DNA from: Hedera helix
Lineage: Eukaryota > Streptophyta > Magnoliopsida > Apiales > Araliaceae
NCBI GenBank assembly: GCA_947179155.2
Contig: OX359281.1
Span: forward strand, 39,724,967-39,788,966
DNA: 64,000 bases
Direction: 5' to 3'
This document shows, one piece after another, positions 51,740 through 63,540 of this stretch; position 1 is the first letter of the stretch; each line of letters opens with the position of its first letter. The notes below the pieces were generated by a model. It was not told where the DNA came from. It made no database searches and was given only the letters and a program-made list of their open reading frames with translations. Made by a program: the position numbers and the translations under genes.

Positions 51740-53489
51740 GTTAGTCCACGGTCGACGGCTAACGGTTTCACTTTATCTTAGAAAATTTATGTCATACAAT
51801 TGTAGGTTTCCTCCTTCTATAACAACATAAGTAACCATAATTTGCTTGAAAGTATAAAATTACCCATCCAGATTTTAGACCTACCACCCTCCGCTCCGTA
51901 CCTATTAACTTTCCATTCTAAGAATAGGTCCAACTATTTTTTGAATAACTTTACAATCATTTCTAAATTGAATTTGAATCATACTTCACCAATAACAGGT
52001 TTGTTGTTTTTCATGTGCAGTGAGTCTTTCTATGTTCATGGTGTTCGTAGTTCTCTTTGCAACAAACATGCTTGACTATACCTTAAGATCGATTCTATTA
52101 ACATACAAGCATTAATTTACTACGAAACGTGGGCTAATTGGGTTCGGAAAGTTGGACGGCCATACAATATTAATAACATCTTTTGGAAAAATTTCAATGC
52201 TAGCAATGTGTACAAATGTTCTCCCCGAACCATTGGATTGTTTTCCACTATGCTTCCTCTTCTTGATTTTCCAAATCCAGTACAAGAAAATGTGAAAGAT
52301 TTAAGCGGTGCATAGAATATTTAGTTCGCTAATAATTTCACCATTTTGTAATAAGAATCTATTTGTCAATTTTTTTTACAAAAGGAGTCATATATCTTTC
52401 GATAATAGTTTAAAATACATAATATATATCATCATAACTTTATTATTATGTTATCAGGCTACTAAATTGACAAATTATTATAAAAATAAATATGTAACAA
52501 AAGGACATTCTAAAAATAATTTACAAGTAGTATTTTTATATAATAAAACGAAAGGAGTAATTAACTAACGGGTAATCTCATTCCACGCTAATAACAGAGC
52601 TTTTAGAGAAAGAGATAGCCCACTTTGAGATCGAGCAATCGGGGTTTAGTTTTCTAATTAATCAAGAACAAGCATGAGGTAAAATTAGAGGGGAATAGTA
52701 GAAAAAAAGTGAGAATATGGGGGGAAGGCTGGTAGGGGTCTGGAATGCATGTGGATAGAACAATTAGATGAGAAGGGAATCAATTATTAAAGGAAGTTAA
52801 AGAAGATGAAAAAGAAGTGTAATTTGAATGTGGAGTGGGGAAAAGAGAGAGGGATAGCTTTCCCTAAGGGGATTATAGTTCCATTGGTAGAGATGGATGC
52901 CTTGTCATAGTATATATTTCTGGAAATTAGAGAAGTTGTAAGACTGGTCCAGGTGACCTACCTGGTACTAATAGATAGAGACATTCATTATGGGACACAG
53001 ATTATTGTGAGACTAGCCAGGATGACATGACATGCACCTCACTAACATACAAGTCATTGTGCGTGAGGTGGGGGCCGGGGCCGGGGCCTGGGCCTGGGCC
53101 TGGGCCTGGCTGGATATGGGATATTGAACCAATCAAGTATTCTAGTTGGAGTTCGGATATGGAGATAAATTATACATGACGTGGATGATAATTGATCGAT
53201 TTGATTACGAGCCACTTGCATTCATAGTGATAAAAGTGACTATCAATAACAGACTTGTACCAGTAGAGGACCATTAATTATTATGGCCCGTTAAACCACA
53301 CTCAAAATTTTGGTTTCTAAAAAACAACATGAAAATTTCTTTTCAGTATTAGTTTGTGGGCCTTGATCTGGGCAGTCTTCTAAGCCTATATCAATTTTCA
53401 GACCCAATCCTATTTTGGTGTACGGATTAATTATCCCTATCGATGATTTTGTGTGCGTGTGTTAAAGAGATGTTGGGAGCCTTTGTAAG
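51740..53489. other. Spacer after the LINE
   Basis: No gene recognised. A translatable stretch near 52120-52312 (containing VRKVGRPYNINNIFWKNF) is not interrupted for about 60 codons but matches nothing I know. Confidence 0.4.
53069..53112. repeat. (GGGCCK)n minisatellite
   Basis: Seven or so hexamer units, first GGGCCG then GGGCCT, a sharp GC-rich island in AT-rich DNA. Confidence 0.85.
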
Positions 53490-54425
53490 TAGGGGTGCAC
53501 ACGGTCGGTTTGGTCGGTTTTTTAGAGAAAAAAATAACCAAACCATTTAAGTCGGTTATAAAAAATTAAAAACCAAAACCGTCCAAAATTTTACATCGTA
53601 ATCGGTTATCGGTTTATTCGGTTATTTGGTTCCGTAATTAATAATTTGATATTTATTATTTTACCAATTTTTTATAATAATTAATAAATCACTAACTCAA
53701 TAAGTTATGAAGAGCAAATTGCAAAACGCTATTCTAGTTTAGGCTGATTTGGGAGAAGAAACAGTAGGGCTTTTGAGCATGTAGAAGTGTATGTAAAGAA
53801 TTAAACATAACTTTCTTTTGTGGTAAGAGGAATCTGTACATACTCCTTTCTTAGAGTGTAAGAATTATGAGTTTGAAACCAATGTCTCTAAATCCCTCCC
53901 TATTATTTATTATTTACCCAAGATAACTCTGTCATAATGGCAGTGTTTTGAACATTTACATAATATATACTGGACTGAGTGTTTTTGCATAGACAACTGC
54001 ACTAGAAAGCCATAAGAGTAGAGAAGAGGCTACTATGCTAACAGTGTTAAAGACTTTGATATGTTGCTCCAATATACATGATCAATAACATACAAGACCG
54101 TGCCCACTCTGAGATAAAAAACTTATGCTATTTCTTATACGACTTCTCTCTGTAAAATTCTTACTCAGTGCCTTTATTTTCTTCATTTATAGAAAATAAA
54201 TATTTATTAGAAAAGTATATAAATTATATTATAATTTTAAATTATTCGGTCGGTTCGGTCGGTTTCGGTTTGTTGAGAAGCCAAACCAAACCGGCCGAAC
54301 TAGTTTCGGTTTTTTAATTTTATAGTGTTCGATTTTTTCGGTTTTATGTTTTTCGGTTTGAAATAGTAACGGTTCGGTTCGGCCGGTCGATTTTTCGGTT
54401 TTTTCGGTTTTTTTGTGCACCCCTA
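53490..54425. mobile_element. Non-autonomous hAT-type transposon, 936 bp, with 8-bp target duplication
   Basis: The ends are exact inverted repeats TAGGGGTGCAC (53490-53500) and GTGCACCCCTA (54415-54425). The flanking octamer TTTGTAAG occurs at 53482-53489 and 54426-54433, an 8-bp target duplication diagnostic of hAT elements. Both arms (53500-53640 and 54240-54410) are packed with CGGTT / AACCG motifs, likely transposase-binding repeats. The interior from about 53690 to 54190 lacks those motifs, does not fold with the arms and has no transposase frame, so it may be host DNA picked up by the element or a nested insertion. Confidence 0.88.
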
Positions 54426-55328
54426 TTTGTAAGTACTAGGTAGGATAGAAGAGACTTGGAGGCCTGGAGGGGTCTGTTCTCTTGTAACTTTTTTCTTTCT
54501 TTTATGTGGAATTCTACTCAACTAGATTCAAAAAAAAAAGAAAAAAGAAAAAAAGAAGAAGAAAACATTGACTTGATATACATTTTTCGAACATCTTCTT
54601 ATCGTTTAAATTTTTAGATGAGTTGATTACTTTAATAGCGTTATACAATCTTAGCATGCTCACAATTACATTGAAGAGGAATTTTAGACATTTCAAAGCC
54701 GAAACAATTATTATTACGTTGATTTTATTTTGGTTTCAAGTTCAACTCGCCTGTAAATGACTGAGCAAGACCCGAGCCCTAATTAATTTGCGGCAGACCC
54801 AAATTGTTCATTAACAAACAAACTAACTCACTCCATTTAATAACAGCCTAATCATATTTAAACTCAAAAAATCACCTACCTTTTTATGCGTCAAGCTCTC
54901 TCCAACTTAAATAGTAAAAGACATTTTGGCCACTAGTACATAGTATAAAACATGACCAAGTCCACATAAGTAGCAGTAATTAATTAATTAATTAAAAATT
55001 CATTTATGGTAGATTGTAGATGCATAATAATAAATTAAGGTTAGATTCCCAAGTTAGTTACGAGGGTAATTAAACATACACTACACTACACGATTAGGAA
55101 TTATTGCCAAGCCAAAAGGGTACGTACGTGTGTCTTCTTTTCTGGTAAGCTGTTCAAAAAGTTAGAAGATTATTAATTCTGACTTCTAACTCCAATCCTA
55201 CCATATTGTCAATATCTACCCAACTTGTAAGACGACTATGATTTTTGTTCATTTTCTGGAGTCTGATTCACCTGATTCTTGCCTTAATATTCATGGTCAT
55301 AGCTACAAGTATCAATTTGCACATCGTA

Positions 55329-55430
55329 CACTCATATAAATTAGGGCAACGTGCGGCTGAGAGGATTTGAACCTAAGATCTTACACATCTTGAGCTCTGA
55401 TACCATTTTAGGTAATCAACTCATCTAAAT
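55329..55430 (-). repeat. SINE-like or retrotransposon-PBS-like fragment
   Basis: On the minus strand TGGTATCAGAGC (55405-55394), the sequence complementary to the initiator tRNA-Met 3' end and the usual primer-binding site of copia elements, is followed about 30 bp later by GGTTCAAATCC (55373-55363), close to a pol III B box. No LTR is visible next to it. A SINE remnant or solo repeat fragment are both possible. Confidence 0.35.
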
Positions 55431-56245
55431 AGTGTTAGAAAGAGACACCGACAATATATATCAAGTCAACACTTATCCAAGTAAAAAAAATAAATGTTAA
55501 TTATAGGCTGTTTGAAGTAATTTTCAGGAAGAGGTTTAATTTTCCCTCTCTCCAGCAATGAGGAGGTTGGTCCGGGACATATTTAAGCAATAATTTTTTA
55601 TGAAAACAATTTTAGTCCTAGAGTTCAATTAAACCAATTTCAATGTTAATATGACCAGCTTTCATTTAATACTAATGAAAGCCATTTTCTCAAAATCATT
55701 TTAAGAATAAGACAAAACTCACAACCTAACAAAACGTCATCTATCAAAAGACAAATCATTTGTGATGGAACTTTGACAAATAATCACAAGGATGGAGATC
55801 GACAGTCTCCTATCCTCTTCTTCACAAATAATATGGAATATAATATTATTTACCTAATCGTCTGCATATGGAGCCTAATTATCCACTAATTACAACCATT
55901 AGGGCGGTTCAACCTTTGACAAAAAAATCCTGTTTTATTTTTAAAAAAATAAAAAGTAATTGCATGCATGGAGACACAGAATAGGCAAGCGGCATAAAAC
56001 TTTTAGGGTTTGTTACGGTGAAGATTGCTTCATAAATGATTAGATTTCACTTACCTCTACTGCCAAACAAGGCCGTATGTGGGATTTGAATGTGAAGTTA
56101 GAACTTCCAAAAGAGGAAAGTACTTTCCATGCATGGAAAGTTTTGAATAGACTTCTAATTCAGTATGTACACGATGAAACCCTAAATTGCCAATGAAGTT
56201 CTACGCTCTTGCATGCTTCGCTGTTGCTCAAAATGAAGGAAAAAT

Positions 56246-56280
56246 GTGTGTGCGCGCGCGAGAGAGAGAGAGAGAGAGAG
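56246..56280. repeat. (TG)n(CG)n(AG)n compound microsatellite
   Basis: Three dinucleotide runs joined head to tail. Confidence 0.9.
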
Positions 56281-57755
56281 TTAATATAAAGAAAGTTAAG
56301 GTCAAGTTTTACGGAGCTCAATTCCAAACTTAAAATGATACATTTCCTTTGAAACAATTAATTCATAGTACCTTTTAATTGTACTAAAATCAAGTAGATT
56401 TGTATTGATGTTTTGAATTTTAAGACTTCATAAAATATTGATTAAAAAGTTAAAACGTATTTCTAATTTTAGAACGGAGGAAGTAATTGTCATCCCAAAC
56501 TTGAATTTTACTGAGGTCTGATTGAATACTTTATAAACATCTTGGGAGATATAATATTGTTCCATTTTTATTTTAGCGATATGTTCTAATTAATCAATTC
56601 ACTTCCAGTCTTCTCGTGTTATGGCTCATATAATGGACTAATGGAGTATGGATCATCGTGCAGTAAAGTAATGGACGAATGTACTCTATAGATCAAGTAC
56701 GAATTTTTGTGCACAAATTAGAGATGCTATGGACAGTTCTATGGAAAGTCTATGTGTCTGGTTGTAGCTTGTGTAAAGAAAGATATACGTGCCCGCCCAT
56801 TGCTTTCTAAAGTTCCCCTATAAGACTTTTTCATCGTCTCACAATATCATCTGTACGTACTACATTATTTAAATGTTTTGACATTATCATCTATATACTA
56901 TCTTCATCAAAATTGGTATCTCATTTAATTGTGGTTTTTCTCTACAAATAATAAAGTTTGTTCAACATTTTGCTGGGAATAAACTTGACTATTTTACCAA
57001 CAATAAATTTTAATACGTGCATTAGAAAGGATCATGTACACTGTATATACAAGCTTAAATTCAATATAAAAAAAGTAAAATTTTAAATGAGACTCTCACG
57101 AATTTTTAGTCAGAAAATAGTATACCTTTGTATACAGCATGATGCGACGTATGAACACTAGAATATAATTAATCACTTTCAATAGAACCATCAATTCAAA
57201 CGTGTTCGTAAGGCCTAGATTTCTAATGGAATATTTATATTTATATTATGTACAATGTCTAGTATTTTCTCTTTAAAATTTTGTTTCTTGTTACAAAGAG
57301 TTGTGATTAACTATAAAAAAAATAATGTTACAGTGATAAAAGCTTATTATAAAAAAATTGGTACGAAATAATGTTTTGATTTATAATTAATGAATGATTT
57401 ATCATAAATACATGAGTAGATTCAGTAATTATAATTAATAATTATTATTTATATTATTTTGTATTTTTTTACCGAAACATTATTAAACTATAAAAAAAAT
57501 AACGTAGTAACCTTTAATTTGATGACCAACTTAGCGAGTGTCACGTCATTAATGTCTATTACCCGTTAATTTAATAGGGGAGCCCCTATAGCAATTAGCA
57601 AGAGGTAGGCATATGCCAGAATCCTCAAAAATTAAGAGCCTTCGGTTTCCAAGAACTCATGGAAAGCCATTAATGAATCCTCGATCAAAATTCTCCATAC
57701 GTTAAAAAAAGGTGTATGGTGGTCCCACTAACTACATGGAATATATAGTCAAATG

Positions 57756-58153
57756 CAATGTTTTTAGAATTAGATCGGTCATCGAATTGAAAATAATACT
57801 AGGTGGATAGATCACTAGTTCAATCAGTGGTCGAATCGTTATTGAACTAGTGACGTCATAAATATATAAAAATATATATTATTAATAATTAATAAAATTT
57901 TAAAATATCTAATTATTGTAAATTAAACTATAGTGAAATTATGTTATATTATTGCTAAAAATATTTTTATAAAAAAAAAACACTTCAAAACCTGTTCAAC
58001 CGGGTCAACTAGTCGGTTTTACAAGTTGAACTACCTGTCGAATCGATAGTCAATCGATTATTGACCAAATTGAATGAATGAGTCTAAACCGAATCGAAAA
58101 GTGAATTAATTTTCGATTTAACTGGCGATTCCAAAGTGATTTTCAAAACATTG
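57756..58153. mobile_element. hAT-like MITE, 398 bp
   Basis: CAATGTTTTTAGAAT at the left and the reverse complement of the right end (CAATGTTTTGAAAAT) form the terminal inverted repeat. Arms carry ATCGGTCATCGAATTG and ACCGAATCGAAAAG-type motifs around an AT-rich centre. Flanks GTCAAATG and GTTACATG agree at 6 of 8 positions, a possible eroded 8-bp target duplication. Non-coding. Confidence 0.65.
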
Positions 58154-58161
58154 GTTACATG

Positions 58162-58833
58162 TGAGAGAATGTGGACCTCCAAGGACTCACCTCTAGGTTC
58201 TACGAAAATGCTAGTCTCGCACATTGTAATTTGCAATCTACAATATTTTTGTGTGTAAATAATTACTATTTCTTACTCTAATATGTACAAATACAATTGA
58301 CCTCTAAATCTTAGATAATATTAAATTTAAAATTAATATTATTCATTTACTTTTGAAACTAATATTTAATACAACAATAGTTTATAATTTTTATGATTTT
58401 ATTGCCTAATAATAAATAAATTCATAACAATTTTTAATTTAAAATATCATAAATTAATAAACATTACTGAATTTAAGTATAAAATGTATACCCACCAAAT
58501 GTGTATATCTCAATTCATTACTCCCTATTTTAAGTGTTTTCTCAACGAGTTAAACGACCACCAAAAAAAAATAAATCAACAAAGATGCATGTAATATTTT
58601 TACAATTTCATTGCCTATTTTTTTGTGTTCGTGTTTTGAAATCATGTTCAAGTTTTACGAGCTGATTAGTTTGCAGTCTGCACAAATAATAAACATTTCA
58701 CATTTTAAAACATATCGACTTAAATAAAGCAATAAAAATAAATATAGGGACATATCCTTAATTCCAGGAATCCTAGAATACACTAAAAGTCTAAATCTAG
58801 TCAAGTGGGAAACCATACAAATTAAACCAGATA
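58162..58833. other. AT-rich upstream region of the BEE-like gene
   Basis: No gene recognised; no distinct regulatory motif can be supported by eye. Confidence 0.4.
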
Positions 58834-58861
58834 AGCGTGTGTGTGTGTGTATATATATATT
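58834..58861 (+). promoter_or_regulatory. (GT)n(TA)n tract, candidate TATA element of the BEE-like gene
   Basis: A GT run passes into TATATATATAT about 95 bp upstream of the ATG. The TA part could act as the TATA box, giving a leader of about 65 nt. Confidence 0.4.
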
Positions 58862-58951
58862 TCTTGGTGTCTCTCCCTCTTTAATTTCCTATCGTTTAGT
58901 GGGGTTCACAATAAACTTAGAAAAATCAAGCTTAAACCTTTTGCCACAATA

Positions 58952-61268
58952 ATGAACTCATCAAACATAGAGCAGCTAAACAACATGGCAATGGAGAATT
59001 TTAACCCAAACTTTCTCGGACTCTTGGCTATGTCGAATGAAAGTTTTTCTGATCATGAAATTAGGGCACCTAATCAGCTTCCGATTATACATGATCAGAT
59101 CTCTTTTGATCACCCTAATCATGCTCCATTTTATGATCCAGTTGCTCATCATTTCGGCTTTCCATCAATTGATATCCCCAGCCACGAATGTAACAACGTC
59201 ATGAGGCCGCTATCTGATCAAGCACAAAACTTTGTGAACCCCATCCCTCTAGTTTTCGAAACTGGCTTCATTGGCGATAACCAGGCTAATAGGAATAATT
59301 ATGTACATGCAAATTTTCCTTTATTTTTTGGAAAGCATGCATATATATGGTAACTTATGTTTGTTATACTTACATATATGGTGCTATGATGGTTGCAGAG
59401 CCATGGACGAAAGAAGAGAAAGAGAAACAATGAGAGAGAAGTGGAGAAGCCTAGAGAAGTTGTTCATGTTAGAGCAAGGAGAGGCCAAGCTACTGATAGT
59501 CACAGTTTGGCTGAAAGGGTTTGTTTTTTCTGTTTTTTTTTTTAATTAATATTTCAAATACTTATTAAAATGTTCATATTTTCATCTTATGATCTAAATT
59601 TGCGGCAATAGCAATTACATTTATTTATTAGGAAATTAATTAGCATCTACATCCTGGAAACCTTCTAGTTTCCTATAGCAGATATACAAGTTGTAATGCT
59701 TATCAAGAATAAATTAGTTGTGATCAAGGACTTACGATTATACTTGTGTTTGCTATGAACTAGCTAAGAAGAGAGAAAATTAATGAAAAGTTGAGGTCCT
59801 TGCAAGATCTGGTTCCAGGCTGCTACAAGGTAAGATAAAGTTCTTTTTTCCTTGTTCTTGGTTTTATTTATTTGTTTATCATTTTCTAATTAATTACACT
59901 CAAATGATCATGAATAAATATCATCCTATTAAAATTATACTCCATCCATCCGTTCTAAAATATAGGATTAAGTTTGACTTTTAAAATCAATTTTGAAATA
60001 TTTTCAAATTAAAATTTGATATGATTTATTCAAATTTTGCAAATAATAAATCTTTTAACTAGTAGTATTAATACTTAATTAGATAGTTTACAATTTTCAT
60101 AATTATATTGTCAAAAATTAAATTAATTCTTATTAATTTTAAGTTTTAAAATATCTCAAATTGACTTAAAAAGTTTAATATTGATAAACATAAAACAGAT
60201 GGAGGATAATATTCTTATAGTACTTATTTTCTATCATCATTTTTCTCCTGCTGAGAGTTTTTATCATTGTTCTGGTGGATCTGCAGACAATGGGAATGGC
60301 AGTAATGTTGGATGTAATAATCAATTATGTTAGATCGTTACAGAACCAAATTGAGGTAACTGATGATCTTTTAGTTTTTTCTGAATACAGTATGTGCAGA
60401 AATATAATATTAAGAATTATTAATTTAACAAGAAATTTTAACTTTCCTTGTTTGTTTCAGTTTCTCTCTATGAAGCTTTCAGCAGCAAGTTTGTTTTATG
60501 ATTTCAACTCATCAGAGATGGATGTTTTGGAAACAATGCAGGTAACCATCTAAGTGATTCTTTGGATATCTCTTTTTTGTTCTTATTAGAAATTAAACTC
60601 CGCCGTTATAAAATTAAATATATTTTTCTTTCATTGTCTATTTCAAAATTAGAGGTCAATATATATTAGTTTGAACTTTGAAGTGACATGAAACTCCAAA
60701 ATTGCCATCACTTTTACCTTGGTTGATTGAGTAATATGATTCTGCATTATATATTACATTTCTAACTAAAGTGAAGCATAAAAAGTTCGGAAAAAATAAT
60801 TTTTTTTAAAAGTCGTCATTTTATAAATTTATCTTTAATTTTAGAACAAAAGAAGTAGTTTCTACTATAGTATAGTTTGCTCTAAATAATTCAAAAGTAA
60901 TTAAGAAATTGCAAGTATTTCATAGGTCTAAAGAACTGATATTTTTACATAAAAATATGATAATTTTATAAGAGTTGCCCCCCCCCCCCCCCCCCCCAAC
61001 TATTCATGTAAGAAAAAATATGTGAAAATATTAATTTTTTTAATTTTTAATATTTCTGTCTTTGTTTTGAAAAGAAAGCAAAGGTAAGTAAGTAATGTGA
61101 AATGGATTAATATTTCTGTCTGATCTCTTTTGCAAAGAAAGCAAAGGTAAGTAATGTAAAATGGATTATGTTCAGGGGACAAGTGGGAATGATCAAACGC
61201 AAGTGATGGAGAGGATGGTGGGAGAAGGGTATGGGGGGCTTCCTCAGTTTCAGTCATGGCCTCTTTGA
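58952..61268 (+). CDS. BEE3-like: BEE1/BEE3-like bHLH transcription factor
   Basis: Six exons: 58952-59302, 59399-59518, 59764-59829, 60287-60355, 60461-60541, 61176-61268; 259 residues, close to BEE3 in length. The acidic/His-rich N-terminus (1-117) is poorly conserved. Exon 2 carries KKRKRNN and REVVHVRARRGQATDSHSLAER; exon 3 LRREKINEKLRSLQDLVPGC; exon 4 MGMAVMLDVIINYVRSLQNQ; exon 5 FLSMKLSAASLFYDFNSSE. The basic region has the His-Glu-Arg triad for G-box/E-box binding. The C-terminus ends FQSWPL. In Arabidopsis BEE1-BEE3 are early brassinosteroid-induced growth activators repressed by ABA. The first donor was set at 59303 because it keeps phase and gives a 96-nt intron; an alternative at 59350 would need a 51-nt intron. 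A CIB-type relative is less likely given the FYDFNS motif. Confidence 0.9.
60978..60997. repeat. 20-base poly-C tract in BEE-like intron 5
   Basis: Twenty uninterrupted C followed by AAC, the same length and following bases as the tract at 50348-50367. Confidence 0.95.
61048..61168. repeat. 60-bp tandem duplication just before the last BEE-like exon
   Basis: TAATATTTCTGTCT at 61048 recurs at 61108, and both copies continue to GAAAGCAAAGGTAAGTA and AAATGGATTA. Each copy carries AAAGGTAAGTA, a good cryptic 5' splice site. Confidence 0.85.
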
Positions 61269-61960
61269 GCTACTGGTTTTGGTTGTAATACTTTCTCTAG
61301 CCATAAATGCTAGTATATATTTATAGTGTACACCCAATAATATGCAGCCTTCGATCCCCTCACTTCTCGAAAATGAAATGTAAACCCCTTCATCGTTGAG
61401 AATTTGCTGACTGCAAAATTGTTTGTTTAATTTGCATATAATATAAGTTTGACTTGATAGGAATAAAGATTTTTTATTAAAGTTTGATTATCTTCATTAC
61501 TCCATACTTTTACTTTGTCTCCACAGGATATTACTTCCTCAATTTTAACGTTAATTTAAGATTTTCAATATTTAAAATTGATATCAAAACATTTGATTTG
61601 GACAGTATAATTTCAAAAATTGTAATTTATCTAATAAATACTAATAATTAGAGAATTATTATTTTCAAAATTACAAATAAATCATATTAATTTTTGGTTT
61701 ACAATATATTATATAAAATTAAATTTAAAAATATTAATTGAGCATGAAAAAAACTAAGAAAGGATGAAGGAATTGACAATGAAAAAAAGTACATCGAGAC
61801 TATGAATAGTTTCGGAGGTTTAATGACAATAAAATTATGGGTTGGAAGATTGAGATGAAGGAATTGGCTAGCAGTTAGAGTGATTTAGTAAGGCTTTTAT
61901 GTTATTTTGGTTATATAATTAGCTGGTTTCTTTTTTGTTTTTTCTCTTTCCAAAATCCTA
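61269..61960. other. 3' UTR and flank of the BEE-like gene
   Basis: Non-coding, AT-rich; no other feature seen. Confidence 0.4.
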
Positions 61961-61964
61961 ACCC

Positions 61965-62117
61965 CCGATTAATAAACCCTAAATTCTAGTTGTTAAACCC
62001 TAAATCTTAGCTAATAAATCCTAAATTCTAGTTAATAAAACTTAAACCATAATTAATAAACTTAAACTATAGTTAATATAGGCAAAAACTCTAGTTAATA
62101 TAAGTCAAACCCTTATT
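61965..62117. repeat. Degenerate ~21-bp tandem repeat with telomere-like core
   Basis: About seven units on the pattern TTAATAAACCCTAAATTCTAG, e.g. TTGTTAAACCCTAAATCTTAG and CTAATAAATCCTAAATTCTAG, decaying to the right. The early units contain AAACCCTAAA, the plant telomere word. Confidence 0.7.
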
Positions 62118-62299
62118 CTGATTAACATAGATCCGTTAATATCGATAACGGATGGTATGTATTTTTTTTTATCGCATTTTTCAGTTTAATCTAGGTCGTT
62201 GATATTTAGAACGATGTTATAGATATTATATGCTCATTTTTGATTCATAACAAATACATGCTATGAATTATTCTCATATATATAATAGTATAAAATAAG

Positions 62300-63065
62300 A
62301 GTAATTTTATATCTATTGCTAGTCCTTATAGCAACAAGAATATATCTTCTAACGGCACGAGAAATTATACAATTAATCCTTAGCCTTACCATTAGTCTTT
62401 CTGACGATAGAAGTAGAAATTTTTTTTGGCCTTGTTATTAGTCATTTTAGCGGTAGAAATAGAAAAAAAATTACCCTTATTGCTACTCCTTTTAACGACA
62501 GAAGTCGAAAGAATTGCTCAACAAAAAAGTAAAAAACAATAATTCATCAGTTTCTTTATTGATGGATTCTAATATTATGTTGTAGTTATTTATTTGGTTG
62601 TTTGGAAATTTTGAATATTGACTGCTAGTAAAGTGTATAAATTTCCTAATAACCAATTTGGATGCTTTTTATTGATTATTTATGTCCCCATTGTGGTATT
62701 TTGTATGCTTTAATTGTGTTTTAAATATATCTCTATTTAAATTGACTAGCTTAATTACGTGTTCATGCATGTGATGTGATGTTTAATGCCATAATTTTGA
62801 ACATAGATTTGGGTATAAGTGTCCATTGTAGTTTGCAAAGTGATGGTAACCATTAACCATTGATTTTTTACTTTTTTTGTTGAATAATCCTTTATGCTTC
62901 TAATGCTGGAAGAAGCAGTGGTAAGGTTAATTTTTCTTTCTTTTTTGCTTTTACTATTAGAAGAATTAGCAGTAAGGCCAAAAATTAATTGTATAATTTC
63001 TCGTATCGCTAGAAGAAATGTTTTTGTCACTAGAAAGATTATATAGCGGCATGTATAAAATTACT
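62300..63065. mobile_element. Large fold-back element, 766 bp, arms of about 240 bp
   Basis: The left end AGTAATTTTATATCTATTGC pairs with the reverse complement of the right end (AGTAATTTTATACATGCCGC). Pairing continues inward through ACGAGAAATTATACAATTAA (exact in both arms), GGCCTT blocks, repeated TCTTCTAACGG/GCTAGAAG motifs, and ends with CAACAAAAAAGTAAAAAA in both. The central region of about 325 bp is non-coding. The TCTTCTARCG subterminal repeats recall CACTA-type ends, but there is no CACTA terminus and no clear target duplication. Confidence 0.65.
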
Positions 63066-63145
63066 TCCATTTTGCACCATTAAATCTTCATATGAACAGT
63101 GTAAGATTAGTTTACAGAAATATATAGTACCAATAGCAACCATTT

Positions 63146-63207
63146 ACTATAAATTATTACCCTTTTATATATATATATATATAACAATAATTTATAGTAA
63201 ATACTTG
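63146..63207. repeat. Short hairpin around a TA tract
   Basis: TTTACTATAAATTATT near 63146 is reverse-complemented as AATAATTTATAGTAAA near 63187, enclosing a TA microsatellite. Confidence 0.65.
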
Positions 63208-63244
63208 TTATGGAGTTAGGATAAATAACATTCGTACCATCCAT

Positions 63245-63540
63245 AATAGGGACCAACGACTCAGATCAAAAAATTAAAATCCTTCATTCACTATTAATAG
63301 TAATGGACGATAATGGGTTACATCTGCTACTATTAATAGCAGATGATTTACGTCCGCTGTTGATAGTAGCGGATGTTGAATTTTTTTAATTCTTTCTATT
63401 AAACTATCTGCTACGAATAATAGCGGACGGTGATGTGTTACACCTGCTACTATTAATAACAAATGATTTAAGCTCGCTATTAATAGTAGTAGACGTTGGA
63501 AATTTTTAATTTTATCATCCGCTACTATTATTAATGGTTA
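63245..63540. repeat. 120-bp tandem repeat with internal inverted repeats
   Basis: GGACGATAATGGGTTACATC at 63305 matches GGACGGTGATGTGTTACACC at exactly +120 bp, and the following CTGCTACTATTAATA and GATTTA words repeat at the same offset. A third, partial copy lies at about 63245-63304. Each unit also contains opposed CTACTATTAATAGCAGA / TGATAGTAGCGG arms. Confidence 0.75.

Larger units (their letters stand above)
54434..57755. other. AT-rich spacer
   Basis: No coding frame assigned. Holds a TG/CG/AG alternating tract at 56246-56280 and the SINE-like block described separately. Confidence 0.5.

Noticed and set aside
55363..55405. Possible tRNA gene
   Set aside because: A B-box-like and a PBS-like motif are present but no cloverleaf can be drawn; treated as a repeat fragment.
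59271..59549. Alternative frame starting MDERRERETMREKW in BEE-like exon 2
   Set aside because: Wrong frame; the frame with RARRGQATDSHSLAER is the conserved bHLH.
63245..63540. CRISPR-like array
   Set aside because: Period of 120 bp with diverged units and no unique spacers, in a plant genome; a plain tandem repeat.
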